Assembly: GCA_965200975.1 (NCBI GenBank)
Contig: OZ241740.1
Coordinates: forward strand, 186,001 to 250,000
DNA from: S5-327 sp965200975
GTDB lineage: Bacteria; Chloroflexota; Dehalococcoidia; Lucifugimonadales; Australimonadaceae
Length of the DNA: 64,000 nucleotides
Direction of reading: 5' to 3'
Below are positions 1 to 8,848 of the stretch, one piece after another; position 1 is the first letter of the stretch, and the number at the start of each line of letters is the position of its first letter. The position numbers were made by a program, and so were the translations under genes. The notes beneath the pieces are model-generated. The model ran no database searches. It saw nothing but the letters and a program-made list of their open reading frames with translations, and was not told the DNA's origin.

Positions 1-477
1 GTGCACGCCTACACCAACGACCAGCAGATCCTCGACCAGGTGCACCCGGATATGCGCCGCGCGCGCGCCGCAGCCGCCAACATCATCCCCACCAGCACCG
101 GCGCCGCAAAGGTCGTCGGCGTCGTCATCCCCGAGCTCAACGGCAGACTGCACGGCATGGCCCTCCGCGTCCCCGTCTCCACCGGCTCGATTACCGACTT
201 TGTGGCCGACCTGGGCCGCGAAGTCACCAGAGAAGAGGTGAACGAGGCTTTCCGGAGAGCAGCCGAAGGCCATCTCGAGGGCGTCCTCGAATACACCGAA
301 GACCCCATCGTGAGCAGCGACATCCGGATGAACCCCGCCAGCTGCATCTTCGACGCAGAGGCGACGATGGTGATGGAAGGCAACATGGTGAAAGTCCTCG
401 GCTGGTACGACAACGAGTGGGGCTACTCCTGCCGCACCTCCGACCTCACCGCAATGATCGCCGGCAAGGGCGTGTAG
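1..477 (+). CDS. gap: glyceraldehyde-3-phosphate dehydrogenase, C-terminal part
   Basis: Partial gene: the window opens inside the reading frame and 158 residues remain. GAPDH oxidises glyceraldehyde-3-phosphate to 1,3-bisphosphoglycerate in glycolysis. The visible part is the classic C-terminal half: it begins with VHAYTNDQ, whose His is the catalytic base partner of the active-site Cys that lies just upstream of the window. It continues with the arginine-containing phosphate site (MRRARAAAANIIPTSTGAAK), the VPVSTGSITDF segment and ends with the NAD-contact motif WYDNEWGYS. The identity is certain; the N-terminal NAD-binding domain and the catalytic Cys cannot be seen. Confidence 0.97.
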   Translation: MHAYTNDQQILDQVHPDMRRARAAAANIIPTSTGAAKVVGVVIPELNGRLHGMALRVPVSTGSITDFVADLGREVTREEVNEAFRRAAEGHLEGVLEYTEDPIVSSDIRMNPASCIFDAEATMVMEGNMVKVLGWYDNEWGYSCRTSDLTAMIAGKGV

Positions 478-571
478 CGCAGAGCAATTCAGCGTCGCGC
501 TCCGTCCCTGCTTCCGCGCTGACGCCCCGAAGTAGCGCTGTTGCGCGCGCTCGTCTGCGGACGGGAGTGAG

Positions 572-594
572 GCGGGGATTGATACAATCCCCGC
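572..594 (+). promoter_or_regulatory. perfect palindrome with TACAAT box just before the next start codon
   Basis: GCGGGGATTG, ATA, CAATCCCCGC form a perfect 10-bp inverted repeat that ends 4 bases before the ATG at 599. The centre contains TACAAT (583-588), a good -10 box, so transcription could begin almost at the start codon (leaderless mRNA). The hairpin may also terminate gap transcripts, although no T-tract follows. No Shine-Dalgarno sequence is seen between hairpin and ATG, which favours the leaderless-promoter or operator reading. Confidence 0.45.
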
Positions 595-598
595 GCCT

Positions 599-3500
599 AT
601 GAACGACGCGACGCCTACGCCTGAAGCGCCGGCGCCAAATCGCGCGCGGCCGATGGCTGGGCGCCAACTGGCGCTGCTGCTCGTCGTCGTCATCCTCGCG
701 CTCGTGTTGCGCTTGCAGGGCCTCGATTGGGACGGCGGAAACTTCTACCACCCCGACGAGCGCTCGATATACCTGCGCGCCGAGTGCATGCACCTCGTCC
801 TCACCGAGGGCGACGGCTGGCGGAACTGCCAAAACCACGACTTCCCTCTCGACGAGCCCGGCTTCCCCAGCCTGACGACACTGCTCGATAAGGACGCGAG
901 CCCGCTCAATCCGCACTGGTTCCCGCTCGGCTCCATCATCATCTACCTCCTCGTCGGCATCCGATTCCTCCTGGAGCCGTTTATGGACCAGGTGCGCCTG
1001 CAGGACTTCGCCGCCGCCGGACGCGCGCTGGCCGCGTTCGCCGACGCCGCATCGGTCGCGCTGCTTTTCTTCCTGGGCCGCAGACTGTATGGCCAGGGCG
1101 CCGGGCTGCTCGCCGCCGCGCTCTTCGCCTTAACCGTCGCCGCCATTCAGACAACGCACTTCTACCGGCCCGAATCGTTCGTCATTCTGCTTGCGCTCGC
1201 AGCCTTCTGGCAGATGCTTAACGCGCATGAGCGCCGACGCTGGCGCGACCATCTCCTCCTTGGGCTCGTTATCGGCGTTACGTTCGCGTTCAGAGGCAGC
1301 AGCCTGCCGATCCTCGCGCCGGTCGCCCTCGTCTATCTCGCCTTTGTTTGGCGTCAATGGGAGCAAACGCCGTCCCCCGTCGGCGTTGCGCGGGCTGTCG
1401 CGCCCCGGGCGGCGCTGGCGCTGCTGACGGCGGCGATCGCATTCATCGTTCTGCAGCCCTACGCGCTGCTCGACTACCAAAAGTACGTCGCCGATCTCGG
1501 TTGGGAGGTCGGCGTCGCCCGAATGGCTGGGAGCGTGCAGTACACCGTGCAGTACATCGGCACGCCGCTTACCGGCGCCTACGAACTCCGGCAGACTGTG
1601 GTCTGGGCGCTCGGTTTGCCGCTCGGCGTGCTGGCGTGGGGAGGACTCGCCGCGACCGTCGTCGCCGCCTTCCGGCGTCCCCGGATGGGCGACTGGCTGC
1701 TGCTGTCGTGGGTCGTCGTGCTGCTTGCAGGAGTCGTTCCCCTGTTCGAGGTGAAGTTCCTCCGCTATGTGATACCGGTGTTGCCGGTGATGACGCTGCT
1801 GGGGAGCCGGTGGGCGGTCGCCGCCGTCGAGCGCGCCGCAGACCGTAGAGTCTTACGCCGCGTCGCACAGACGATCATCGCGCTGGCGCTGGCCGCGACA
1901 GCCTTCTACGCGCTCGCGTTCGTCAGCACGTACTGGCGCGACCATCCCGGCGTGCAGGCGTCGGAATGGGTGCAGGCCAACGTTCCGCAAGGGGCCGCCA
2001 TCCTCACCGACAACCATTGGGACGAGGGGTTCGCCGGCCTTGGCCGCTACAGCGTGGCGCAGATGCCGATGTACGAGGGCGACACAACCGAGAAGGTCAA
2101 CCGCGTCGCCGAAATGCTCGCCGGCGCCGACTACATCATGGCCTACAGCAACCGCCCGTGGGGCAGCATTGCCCGGCTCCCCGAGCGCTACCCCTACAGC
2201 AGCGCCTACTACCACGCGCTCTTTGACGGCAGCCTCGGATACGAGCTTGCGCAAGGGTTCGCGCGCTATCCGACGCTCTTCGGAGTCTCGTTCGTGCACG
2301 ACCCGTTCACGCGCGCGGGCGTGCAGCCGCCCCCAGATATTCCCGGCGTCGAGCCGAGCCTCATCGCCCTCGACCTGGGCTACGCCGACGAGAACGTCGT
2401 GAACTACGACCACCCCCTCGTGCTCGTGTGGCGCAACACCGGACGCCTCGCCGCCGGCGACATCCGCGCAATCATGCTGTCCGGCGACGGCAGCCCTGTC
2501 GAGCGCGCAATGCTGACCGAAGAAGAGTTCGTCCGCCAAACCGAGGGCGGAACGTGGACGGACATCTTCGATGAAGGCGGGCTCAACGCCTGGGCGCCAT
2601 GGCTCGTGTGGCTCATCGTCGTCGAGGCGATCTTCCTGGCGGCGCTCCCGCTCTCGGCCCGGTTGCTGCGCTGGCTGCCCGACCGCGGAATCGTGCTCGC
2701 GCGCCCGCTCGGCCTGCTGCTCGTCGCGTGGATAGTGTGGCTGGGAGCAAGCGTCGGAGTCTGGACGTTCTCGCGCTGGAGCGCCGCCGCCGCAGTCGGA
2801 CTCGTAGCGGCGGCCTCCGCCGTCGCGCTCGTTCGGAACCCGCGGCTGTTGGGAGCAGCCCGGCGCAACTGGAAGGCGTTGGCGAGTATGGAGGCGCTGT
2901 TCGTAGCGGCGTACCTTGCTTTTGTCCTCGTGCGGGCGGCGAACCCCGACCTCTGGCACGCGTGGCGGGGCGGCGAGAAACCGATGGACCTCGCCTATCT
3001 CACCGCCGTAGTGAAATCGAGCACGTTCCCTCCGTTCGATCCGTGGTTCGCCGGGGGCTACATCAACTACTACTACTTCGGGTTTGTGATAGTGGGCGCG
3101 CTGATGCGTCTCACCGGCATCGTCCCCGAAGTAGCCTACAACCTGGCCGTGCCGCTGCTGTTCGCGCTCACCCTCACGGGCGCCTACAGCGTCGGATACA
3201 ACCTTGCCGAGGCCCTGCGACAACGGAGCCGCCTCCCGCGCGGCGGATGGCTGACGCGCCCCCGCGGCGCCGTCGCGGCGGGAGCGGCTGCGGCGCTGCT
3301 GGTCGCCGTGCTGGCGAACGTCGACGGCGCCGTCCAGCTGCTGCAGGGCGCTGCGCGGACGCTCGGCGACGGCGACTTCGGGCGCTTCGATTACTGGCGC
3401 AGCAGCCGGCTGATGCCCGGCCAGATAAGCATTACGGAGTTCCCCTTCTGGACGTTCCTGTTCGCCGACCTCCATGCGCATCTCATAGCGCTCCCCTTCC

Positions 3501-5434
3501 AGATTGTCGCCGTGGGCCTGGCCGCCAACCTCGTCCTCGGAGCGCGCGCTCCGGGATCGCTGCGCCGGCTGTTCCCCGCCGTCGTTGCGCTCGCGTTCGT
3601 GGTCGGCTCGCTCGCCGCCATCAACACGTGGGACGTCCCCGCCTACGGGCTGCTCGGACTTGCCGCGATCGTCATAGCAATGCTTACGCGCCGCGCCGCC
3701 CCGCTCGACGTCTCTGCGGTTGCCAAGACGCTGCTGCTCATAGTCGTATTCGGGGTTGTGCTCTACGGCGCCTGGCTGCCGTTTCATGAGCACTACGAGG
3801 CGCCCAACACCGGGCTGCGCCGCAGCGAATGGCAAACGGTGCTCTGGCACTACCTCGGCATTCACGCCCTGCTGATATTCATCGCCGCGTCATGGCTGAT
3901 CGTCGAAGCGAAGCGCCACCTCTTCACCCGCTCCGCCCCTCCTGCGGAGCCGCTGACTGCGCAAGACGCCGCCCCCGCGCCGCAGAGAACGTTCCGCTGG
4001 ATCGACGCGATCCTCGCCGTTCAAGCCGCGGCTGTGGTTATCGGCGTCGTCGCTGTCGTCGAGGCGCTGCGTCCCTGGACGACGCTCGTCGTCCTCCTCG
4101 TGTTCGCAGCTATCGCCGTGGCGATTGCAATTGCCTGGCTGACGCGCCGCTCCGAGCCGCAAGCGCCTGTGCAGCTCCTGCTGCTCGCTGCGCTCCTGCT
4201 CGCCCTGGGGATTGGGATGGGGGTCGACGTCGTCGGCGCGCGGGTCGACATCGACCGAATGAACACGGTGTTCAAGCTCTATCTCAACGCCTGGGTGCTG
4301 TTCGGCATCGTCGGAGGCGTAGGACTATGGAGCCTGCTGGCGGCCCACGGTCGCGGCGTTCGCGCGCTGTGGGCCTACGCGCCGTGGCTCGCCGTCCTTG
4401 CGGCGCTGGTGCTCGCGAGCGCAGTCTTCCCCGTCCTCGGAACGCGGGCGCGTCTCGCCGATCGTTTCGAAATGAGCGGCGCAGTGACGCTCGACGGCAG
4501 GGCCTACCAGAACTCGGCAATCTACGGCGATCCGGGCCCTACCGGCGCCGAAAGCGACGATGTCCGCTATGCGCTCGCCGCCGACGCCGCGGCGATCGAC
4601 TATCTGCGCGCCAATGTGCAGGGTTCGCCGGTGGTGCTCGAGGGCGTTACCGAGCACACCTACCGCTGGTATCCCCGCGTCGCTCGCGACGCCGGATTGC
4701 CTGTCGTCGTCGGCTGGCTGTGGCATCAGTCCCAGCAGCGCGGCGACGGCGGCGCCGACCCCACGGCAATCAGCGCCCGGCTATGGGACGTCGACCGGAT
4801 GTATAACACGACCAGCGAGGCGGAGTTCCTGGAGCTCGCGCGCAAGCGCCGCGTCGAGTTCGTCTACGTCGGGCCGGTGGAGCAGACCTACTTCCGCGCC
4901 TCCGGGCTGGCCAAGTTCGAGCGCATGGCTGGCTCGTCGCTCGAAACGTTCTACCGCAGCGACGAGGTCGCCGTCTACCGCGTGAAGCAGAGCGAAACGG
5001 ATTTGGCGGAGGGCGAAAGCGGTTTGAATACCCCTGCTGCCGGTGATAGCCTGCCTGACGCCTCTCAACAGGCTGGCGGAGCGTCAATGCAAGAGACTGC
5101 CCAATTCGTTCGCGACATCCTGCTCAGCGTCTACCTCGTCGCCGGCGTTGTGCTGACCCTTGCCCTTGTCGTGATCGTCTGTTTGCTCTACCGGGCTGTG
5201 CGCAAGCTCCTGCGCGCGTTGACGCAGTCGGCTGAGAACGTGAGCAAGCTCACCGAGGCGGTGGTCGATAACGTGGTCACCCCGCTATCGGAGGGCATCA
5301 CCTTTACGTCGGCGGCCGGCAACGCCCTGGGGTTCGCCACCGGACTCATCGGTGGCGTGCGAGGGCGCAACAAGAAACCCGACGATAAAGACAGGGACAA
5401 GGACGACAAGCGCCGCGGTCGCAGAAGGCGCTGA
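599..5434 (+). CDS. DUF2298 / Chlor_Arch_YYY multi-spanning membrane protein fused to GT39-like domain
   Basis: A 1611-residue polytopic membrane protein. Residues about 1-480 look like a GT39/PMT-type glycosyltransferase domain: a transmembrane helix, then an acidic motif HPDE (51-54) in the first extracytoplasmic loop, then many hydrophobic segments. Residues about 640-1465 carry the DUF2298 (Chlor_Arch_YYY) domain with its tyrosine run INYYYFGF starting near residue 822. Such proteins are found in Chloroflexota and Archaea and are thought to act in surface polysaccharide or glycoprotein assembly; the substrate is unknown. The last 115 residues are a different unit (see 5087-5434). The ATG at 599 directly follows a palindromic promoter-like element. 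Family assignment is firm, function is inferred. Confidence 0.8.
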   Translation: MNDATPTPEAPAPNRARPMAGRQLALLLVVVILALVLRLQGLDWDGGNFYHPDERSIYLRAECMHLVLTEGDGWRNCQNHDFPLDEPGFPSLTTLLDKDASPLNPHWFPLGSIIIYLLVGIRFLLEPFMDQVRLQDFAAAGRALAAFADAASVALLFFLGRRLYGQGAGLLAAALFALTVAAIQTTHFYRPESFVILLALAAFWQMLNAHERRRWRDHLLLGLVIGVTFAFRGSSLPILAPVALVYLAFVWRQWEQTPSPVGVARAVAPRAALALLTAAIAFIVLQPYALLDYQKYVADLGWEVGVARMAGSVQYTVQYIGTPLTGAYELRQTVVWALGLPLGVLAWGGLAATVVAAFRRPRMGDWLLLSWVVVLLAGVVPLFEVKFLRYVIPVLPVMTLLGSRWAVAAVERAADRRVLRRVAQTIIALALAATAFYALAFVSTYWRDHPGVQASEWVQANVPQGAAILTDNHWDEGFAGLGRYSVAQMPMYEGDTTEKVNRVAEMLAGADYIMAYSNRPWGSIARLPERYPYSSAYYHALFDGSLGYELAQGFARYPTLFGVSFVHDPFTRAGVQPPPDIPGVEPSLIALDLGYADENVVNYDHPLVLVWRNTGRLAAGDIRAIMLSGDGSPVERAMLTEEEFVRQTEGGTWTDIFDEGGLNAWAPWLVWLIVVEAIFLAALPLSARLLRWLPDRGIVLARPLGLLLVAWIVWLGASVGVWTFSRWSAAAAVGLVAAASAVALVRNPRLLGAARRNWKALASMEALFVAAYLAFVLVRAANPDLWHAWRGGEKPMDLAYLTAVVKSSTFPPFDPWFAGGYINYYYFGFVIVGALMRLTGIVPEVAYNLAVPLLFALTLTGAYSVGYNLAEALRQRSRLPRGGWLTRPRGAVAAGAAAALLVAVLANVDGAVQLLQGAARTLGDGDFGRFDYWRSSRLMPGQISITEFPFWTFLFADLHAHLIALPFQIVAVGLAANLVLGARAPGSLRRLFPAVVALAFVVGSLAAINTWDVPAYGLLGLAAIVIAMLTRRAAPLDVSAVAKTLLLIVVFGVVLYGAWLPFHEHYEAPNTGLRRSEWQTVLWHYLGIHALLIFIAASWLIVEAKRHLFTRSAPPAEPLTAQDAAPAPQRTFRWIDAILAVQAAAVVIGVVAVVEALRPWTTLVVLLVFAAIAVAIAIAWLTRRSEPQAPVQLLLLAALLLALGIGMGVDVVGARVDIDRMNTVFKLYLNAWVLFGIVGGVGLWSLLAAHGRGVRALWAYAPWLAVLAALVLASAVFPVLGTRARLADRFEMSGAVTLDGRAYQNSAIYGDPGPTGAESDDVRYALAADAAAIDYLRANVQGSPVVLEGVTEHTYRWYPRVARDAGLPVVVGWLWHQSQQRGDGGADPTAISARLWDVDRMYNTTSEAEFLELARKRRVEFVYVGPVEQTYFRASGLAKFERMAGSSLETFYRSDEVAVYRVKQSETDLAEGESGLNTPAAGDSLPDASQQAGGASMQETAQFVRDILLSVYLVAGVVLTLALVVIVCLLYRAVRKLLRALTQSAENVSKLTEAVVDNVVTPLSEGITFTSAAGNALGFATGLIGGVRGRNKKPDDKDRDKDDKRRGRRRR
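5024..5052 (+). promoter_or_regulatory. promoter-like pair inside the DUF2298 reading frame
   Basis: TTGAAT (5024-5029), 17 bases, TAGCCT (5047-5052). The spacing is ideal for the housekeeping sigma factor and the boxes match those seen upstream of other genes here. It lies in the linker between the DUF2298 domain and the small C-terminal membrane unit, 35 bases before the in-frame ATG at 5087. This suggests that the linker was, or still is, an intergenic region. Confidence 0.45.
5087..5434 (+). other. possible nested or recently fused small membrane protein gene
   Basis: An in-frame ATG at 5087, preceded by GGCGGAG at 5076-5082, would give a 115-residue protein: one transmembrane helix (about residues 10-33), an amphipathic segment (VRKLLRALTQSAENVSKLTE) and a strongly basic tail ending in GRRRR. 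The composition is unlike the DUF2298 domain before it. With the promoter-like pair upstream, this can be read as an independent gene whose upstream neighbour lost its stop codon. Alternatively the fusion is real and only the 1611-residue protein is made. The sequence alone does not decide. Confidence 0.35.
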
Positions 5435-5487
5435 CGGCAGCCTTCCTAGCCTGACGGGAGAGCCGTGGATGGAGGCGCGCGGCGCTT

Positions 5488-6636
5488 CTAGAGCACGTCG
5501 CCGATCCGCTCCGCCGTCGTAAACGCCGCGAACGCGGCCAGCTCCTCCGGCCACTTCCGCGCTTCGGTCTCTGCTCTCTGCGCCGCCGCAGGGTCGGCAA
5601 AGACGACTATGGCGCGGTTGAGCCCCGCGCCCCGGAACGCTTCCGCCAGCGACTGCGTTCCCGCAATCGACGACGACGCCCGCACCGACACGCCGATGTC
5701 CCCTCCGGCCCCCTGCAGCACGATGTCCGCTTCGACGCCGTCAAGCATCACGCGCTCGCGCGAGCGGTATCCCCGCAGCCCGGCGCCCTCGCGCGCCAGC
5801 GTCGTCAGATAGGACGTAATCGTCATGCGCGGGTATGAGCCGAACACCTTGAGAAGCGACGCTTGTCCGCGCACCTGCTCCAGCACCTGCGCCACCGCAG
5901 GGTCGCTCCGGTGCCCCTCGATGTCGACGAGAAAGTAGTACTTCCCCAGCCCGAGCCGCGTGGGGCGCGACTCGATTTTCGTGAGGTTGATGTTGCGTTC
6001 GGCAAACTCCCGGAGCACTGCGAACAGCTGCCCGGGCCGGTCTTGCGAGAACGCCATCGCCATCGACGTGAGGTCGTTGCCCGTCGGAGGGTGGTCTTCT
6101 CCTGCGAGCACCACGAAGCGCGTTACGTTGTTGTCGTCGTCCTGAATGCCCCAGGCGAGCGTCTGCGCCCCGTAGAGCTCCGCCGCCCGGCTAGGCGCAA
6201 TGGCCGCGGCGGGCGCGTCGGACTCCATAGCCTGCTCGACGGCGGCGGCGGTGCTGAGCGCAGCCGCAAGCTCCGCGTTGGGCAGGTGGTCCTGCAGGTA
6301 CGCCCGGCACTGCCCCAGAGCCTGAGGATGCGAGTAGACTCGCTCGACTGCGGCGAGCACCGTTCCGGGCTTCACCATCAGGTCGTGCACGATGTTCAGC
6401 GAGATCTCCTGCCGAACGCGCAGTCCGTCGCGGTGCAGAAGGGCGTCAAGCGTGTCGGTGACGGCGCCTTGCAGGCTGTTCTCGATAGGACAGACCGCCT
6501 CGTCCGCCTCTCCGGTGAGCACGGAGAGCGCCGCAGACGTGATGGAGGAGAAAGGGACTAGCTCCGCCCCGTGCGCGTAGTCGAGGGCCGCCTGCTCCGA
6601 GAATGTGCCGGCGGGGCCAAGGTAGGCTATGCGCAT
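5488..6636 (-). CDS. pheA: prephenate dehydratase with ACT domain and C-terminal extension
   Basis: 382 residues. It converts prephenate to phenylpyruvate in phenylalanine synthesis. The dehydratase domain runs from about 1 to 180 and begins MRIAYLGPAGTFSEQAA; the conserved TRF motif is at 172-174. The ACT regulatory domain (about 190-270) has the ESRP motif at 222-225, which binds phenylalanine, so feedback inhibition is expected. Residues 275-382 are an extra domain of about 108 residues that is not part of usual monofunctional PheA (about 280 residues); I do not recognise it. The start ATG at 6636 lies one base from the stop of the upstream trkA-like gene, so pheA is probably the last gene of the leftward operon. 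Confidence 0.92.
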   Translation of the reverse strand: MRIAYLGPAGTFSEQAALDYAHGAELVPFSSITSAALSVLTGEADEAVCPIENSLQGAVTDTLDALLHRDGLRVRQEISLNIVHDLMVKPGTVLAAVERVYSHPQALGQCRAYLQDHLPNAELAAALSTAAAVEQAMESDAPAAAIAPSRAAELYGAQTLAWGIQDDDNNVTRFVVLAGEDHPPTGNDLTSMAMAFSQDRPGQLFAVLREFAERNINLTKIESRPTRLGLGKYYFLVDIEGHRSDPAVAQVLEQVRGQASLLKVFGSYPRMTITSYLTTLAREGAGLRGYRSRERVMLDGVEADIVLQGAGGDIGVSVRASSSIAGTQSLAEAFRGAGLNRAIVVFADPAAAQRAETEARKWPEELAAFAAFTTAERIGDVL

Positions 6637-6637
6637 G

Positions 6638-7300
6638 CTAGGCCCCGCCTGTGAGCGCCTGCCATAACTTCCCCTCTTGCTCCGGCGGCGTAATAGCGAC
6701 GATTTCGTCGGCGGCGAAAAGCTCCGGGTTAGAGGCTGCAGCCTCTACGCCGTTCTTGGTGATAACCGCCGCGATGAGCGTCCGGGGCGGAAGCTCGACT
6801 CGCGCGACCGTGCTCCCGACGACCGGCGACCCTTGCGGCACCCGGATGCTGACGATGCCGTTCGTCCCGCTCTGCATCGGCAGCAGATGAACGAACGATC
6901 CGCCCGCAAGCTCCTCCTGCACGTGCGACAGAATCAGGTCCGTCGTGTTGATCGTTACGTCGACCCCCAACTGCCGGAAGAGTGGAACGTGATCAGGGTC
7001 GGTGACGACCGCCATGGTTCTCGACGCCTGAAACGAGAACTTGGCGACCTGACAAGCGACCAGATTCGTGGCGTCCGACCCGGTAGTGGAGATGAAAATG
7101 TCCGAGCGTGTGACGCCGGCGTCGTGCAGCACGGCGGGCTCGGTGCCGTCGCTCGTGATGACGATCGACCCGAACTCTTCGATGGCGGCGTCGCTCTCTC
7201 GCGCGTCCCGTTCGATGAGCGTGACCTCGTGGCCCGCCGACAGCAGCGCCCGCGTAAGGTAAAACCCTATCTTGCCTGCTCCCACCACGATTACGTACAT
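6638..7300 (-). CDS. TrkA/KtrA-family potassium channel regulatory subunit (RCK_N + RCK_C)
   Basis: 220 residues. The N-terminal half is a Rossmann NAD-binding RCK_N domain starting MYVIVVGAGKIGFYLTRALL (glycine motif at 7-12) with a conserved acidic residue after strand 2 (LIERD). The C-terminal half (about 135-215) is an RCK_C/TrkA_C domain (VPQGSPVVGSTVARVELPPR). Such subunits gate TrkH-type channels in response to NAD(H) or nucleotides. It follows the 7304 gene by 3 bases in the operon that starts with trkH. It is the second full-length RCK protein of the operon, so the cell may use hetero-oligomeric gating rings. The family is certain, the ligand is not. Confidence 0.88.
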   Translation of the reverse strand: MYVIVVGAGKIGFYLTRALLSAGHEVTLIERDARESDAAIEEFGSIVITSDGTEPAVLHDAGVTRSDIFISTTGSDATNLVACQVAKFSFQASRTMAVVTDPDHVPLFRQLGVDVTINTTDLILSHVQEELAGGSFVHLLPMQSGTNGIVSIRVPQGSPVVGSTVARVELPPRTLIAAVITKNGVEAAASNPELFAADEIVAITPPEQEGKLWQALTGGA

Positions 7301-7303
7301 CGG

Positions 7304-7705
7304 CTAGTACCCCATCGCATCCAGCGCGAGGCTCGCAAGCGCGTCGGTGGAGCTAATTGTCTTCAGCCCCAGCTCCTCGTACATCACGCTGCGTATCTGG
7401 TCGTTCACGCGGCAGATCACCCGCTCGATCCCGAACGTGAGCTGCGCGGACTGCGCGGCGAGCGCGTTCGTGGTGTCCTGCCCGGTGACTGCAATGAACG
7501 TCTCGACGCCTTCGATGCCGGTGCGGCGGAGCGTTTCGTGCGAAACCCCGTCGCCCACATACATATGCAGGGTAGGACGCGAGCGGATGCGCCGGAAGTT
7601 GTCCGGATTCATGTCCAGTATCGTTACGTCGTCGCCCCGGTCGAGCAGCACGTTCGCCAGCGTAGCTCCGAGCCGCCCGCAGCCGACGATCATTACACGG
7701 CCCAT
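7304..7705 (-). CDS. short RCK_N (TrkA_N) protein without RCK_C domain
   Basis: 133 residues, only the NAD-binding domain: MGRVMIVGCGRLGATLANVL with the glycine motif, an aspartate after strand 2 (TILDMNP), then TGQDTTNALAAQ. The protein ends at ALDAMGY, where TrkA-type proteins usually continue into RCK_C. I chose ATG 7705 because it overlaps the stop of the upstream usp gene (TGATG), a translational-coupling arrangement; the open frame extends upstream to 7756 without a better start. It presumably forms mixed assemblies with the full-length RCK proteins encoded on both sides. Confidence 0.8.
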   Translation of the reverse strand: MGRVMIVGCGRLGATLANVLLDRGDDVTILDMNPDNFRRIRSRPTLHMYVGDGVSHETLRRTGIEGVETFIAVTGQDTTNALAAQSAQLTFGIERVICRVNDQIRSVMYEELGLKTISSTDALASLALDAMGY

Positions 7706-8148
7706 CAGGCGCCCTCCGCGGGAGGCTGCGGCCCCCGGTACACCACTACCGGGCATGGGCTGTAGCGCAGGATGTACGGCGCCGTATCCCCAAGCGTCGG
7801 GTTGCCGAAACGCTCCATGTAGGGCAAGCCGATGACGATGGCGTCGACGTCGCGCTCCACCGCCTCGCGCACGATGGCGGCCCCTACGTCACGCGCCTGC
7901 AGTAGCTCCCCCTCCACCTTGCACTTGAGCTGCTTGCCGAGACGCTCCATCCGCTGCAGCGTCTCCTCTCCGCGGGCGGTCGCCGCCGGGATCTCCGCGT
8001 CGATAGGCAGCCGGCGGGGAACATCGATTACATATAGAAGCCAGACCTCGCCCCGCGAGGCGCGCGTCATATCGCACGCGATGGACACAACGGCGTCGTC
8101 TAGCTCCAGTCCGTTGACGAGGGCGAGCGTCTTGCGAATAGCGGCCAT
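7705..8148 (-). CDS. universal stress protein (UspA family)
   Basis: 147 residues, single Usp domain. It starts MAAIRKTLALVNGLELDDAV and ends with the nucleotide-binding loop region GLPYMERFGNPTLGDTAPYILRYSPCPVVVY, a variant of the usual G-x2-G-x9-G-S/T motif followed by the typical strand PCPVVVY. The motif is less canonical than in ATP-binding Usp proteins, so nucleotide binding is uncertain. Its ATG overlaps the stop of the upstream trkA gene (TAATG). Usp domains are often linked to ion transporters, and here the gene sits between potassium channel regulators, which suggests a role in tuning potassium uptake. Confidence 0.85.
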   Translation of the reverse strand: MAAIRKTLALVNGLELDDAVVSIACDMTRASRGEVWLLYVIDVPRRLPIDAEIPAATARGEETLQRMERLGKQLKCKVEGELLQARDVGAAIVREAVERDVDAIVIGLPYMERFGNPTLGDTAPYILRYSPCPVVVYRGPQPPAEGA

Positions 8149-8810
8149 TACCGCGCGCCCAGACGCTCGAGCGTGCTCTCCGGCCCCGCGACGATGAGCT
8201 GGTCTCCCGCGCGCAACGACTCGTCTTTCGACGGCGAGAGGATCGGCTCCCTGCCGCGCCGGATGGCGATGACTGCCGCGCCGTACCGGTCGCGCGATGT
8301 GCTCAGCCCCGCCTCTTCGAGCGTCGAGCCCACCATTCCCGCAGGCACGTTGATCTTGCTGAACCCAAACTCCCGGGTGAGCTCCATATGTTCGAGCACG
8401 TCGCGCTGAAACAGGTTGCGCGCCGTCCGAAGCCCGGTCTCCTGCTCCGGGTAGATGACGCGGTCCGCGCCCACCGCTTCCAGCGTCTTGCCGTGCAGCT
8501 CGGAAGTCGCGCGGGCGACAACGTGCGGAAGCTCGAACGTCCGCTTCAGCAGAACGGTGGTCAGCACGCTGGACTGAATATCGGAGCCGATGGCGATAAC
8601 CGCGGTGTCCATATTGCGGATGCCGATCTCATCAAGGAACTCCATCGAGGTCGAGTTCCCGGTCACCGCGTATGTCACCTGACCCATCATCTGCTGAGTC
8701 GACCCCTCTTCGCGGTCGACGATCAGCACGTCGTGGCCAATACGGTACAGTTCGCGAGCGAGCGAGACGCCGAACCTTCCCATGCCGACCACTGCTACCT
8801 GATGGGCCAT
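8148..8810 (-). CDS. trkA: TrkA-type potassium uptake regulator
   Basis: 220 residues with RCK_N (1-135, MAHQVAVVGMGRFGVSLARE, glycine motif and LIVDREE acidic turn) and RCK_C (about 140-218, FGFSKINVPAGMVGSTLEEA). It is the cytoplasmic partner of the TrkH channel encoded immediately upstream (38-base gap). ATG 8810 is preferred because the frame upstream of it only mirrors the trkH gene. Its stop overlaps the usp start by one base. Identity is based on the domain order and on the neighbouring trkH. Confidence 0.9.
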   Translation of the reverse strand: MAHQVAVVGMGRFGVSLARELYRIGHDVLIVDREEGSTQQMMGQVTYAVTGNSTSMEFLDEIGIRNMDTAVIAIGSDIQSSVLTTVLLKRTFELPHVVARATSELHGKTLEAVGADRVIYPEQETGLRTARNLFQRDVLEHMELTREFGFSKINVPAGMVGSTLEEAGLSTSRDRYGAAVIAIRRGREPILSPSKDESLRAGDQLIVAGPESTLERLGAR

Positions 8811-8848
8811 CTCGCCGCTCCTGTCAGATCGCGCGTTCCGGCGCGTCG

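Noticed and set aside
1853..3865. 670-residue ORF on the minus strand inside the DUF2298 gene
   Set aside because: Its product is a low-complexity, charge-rich shadow of the real gene in a GC-rich genome; no family features.
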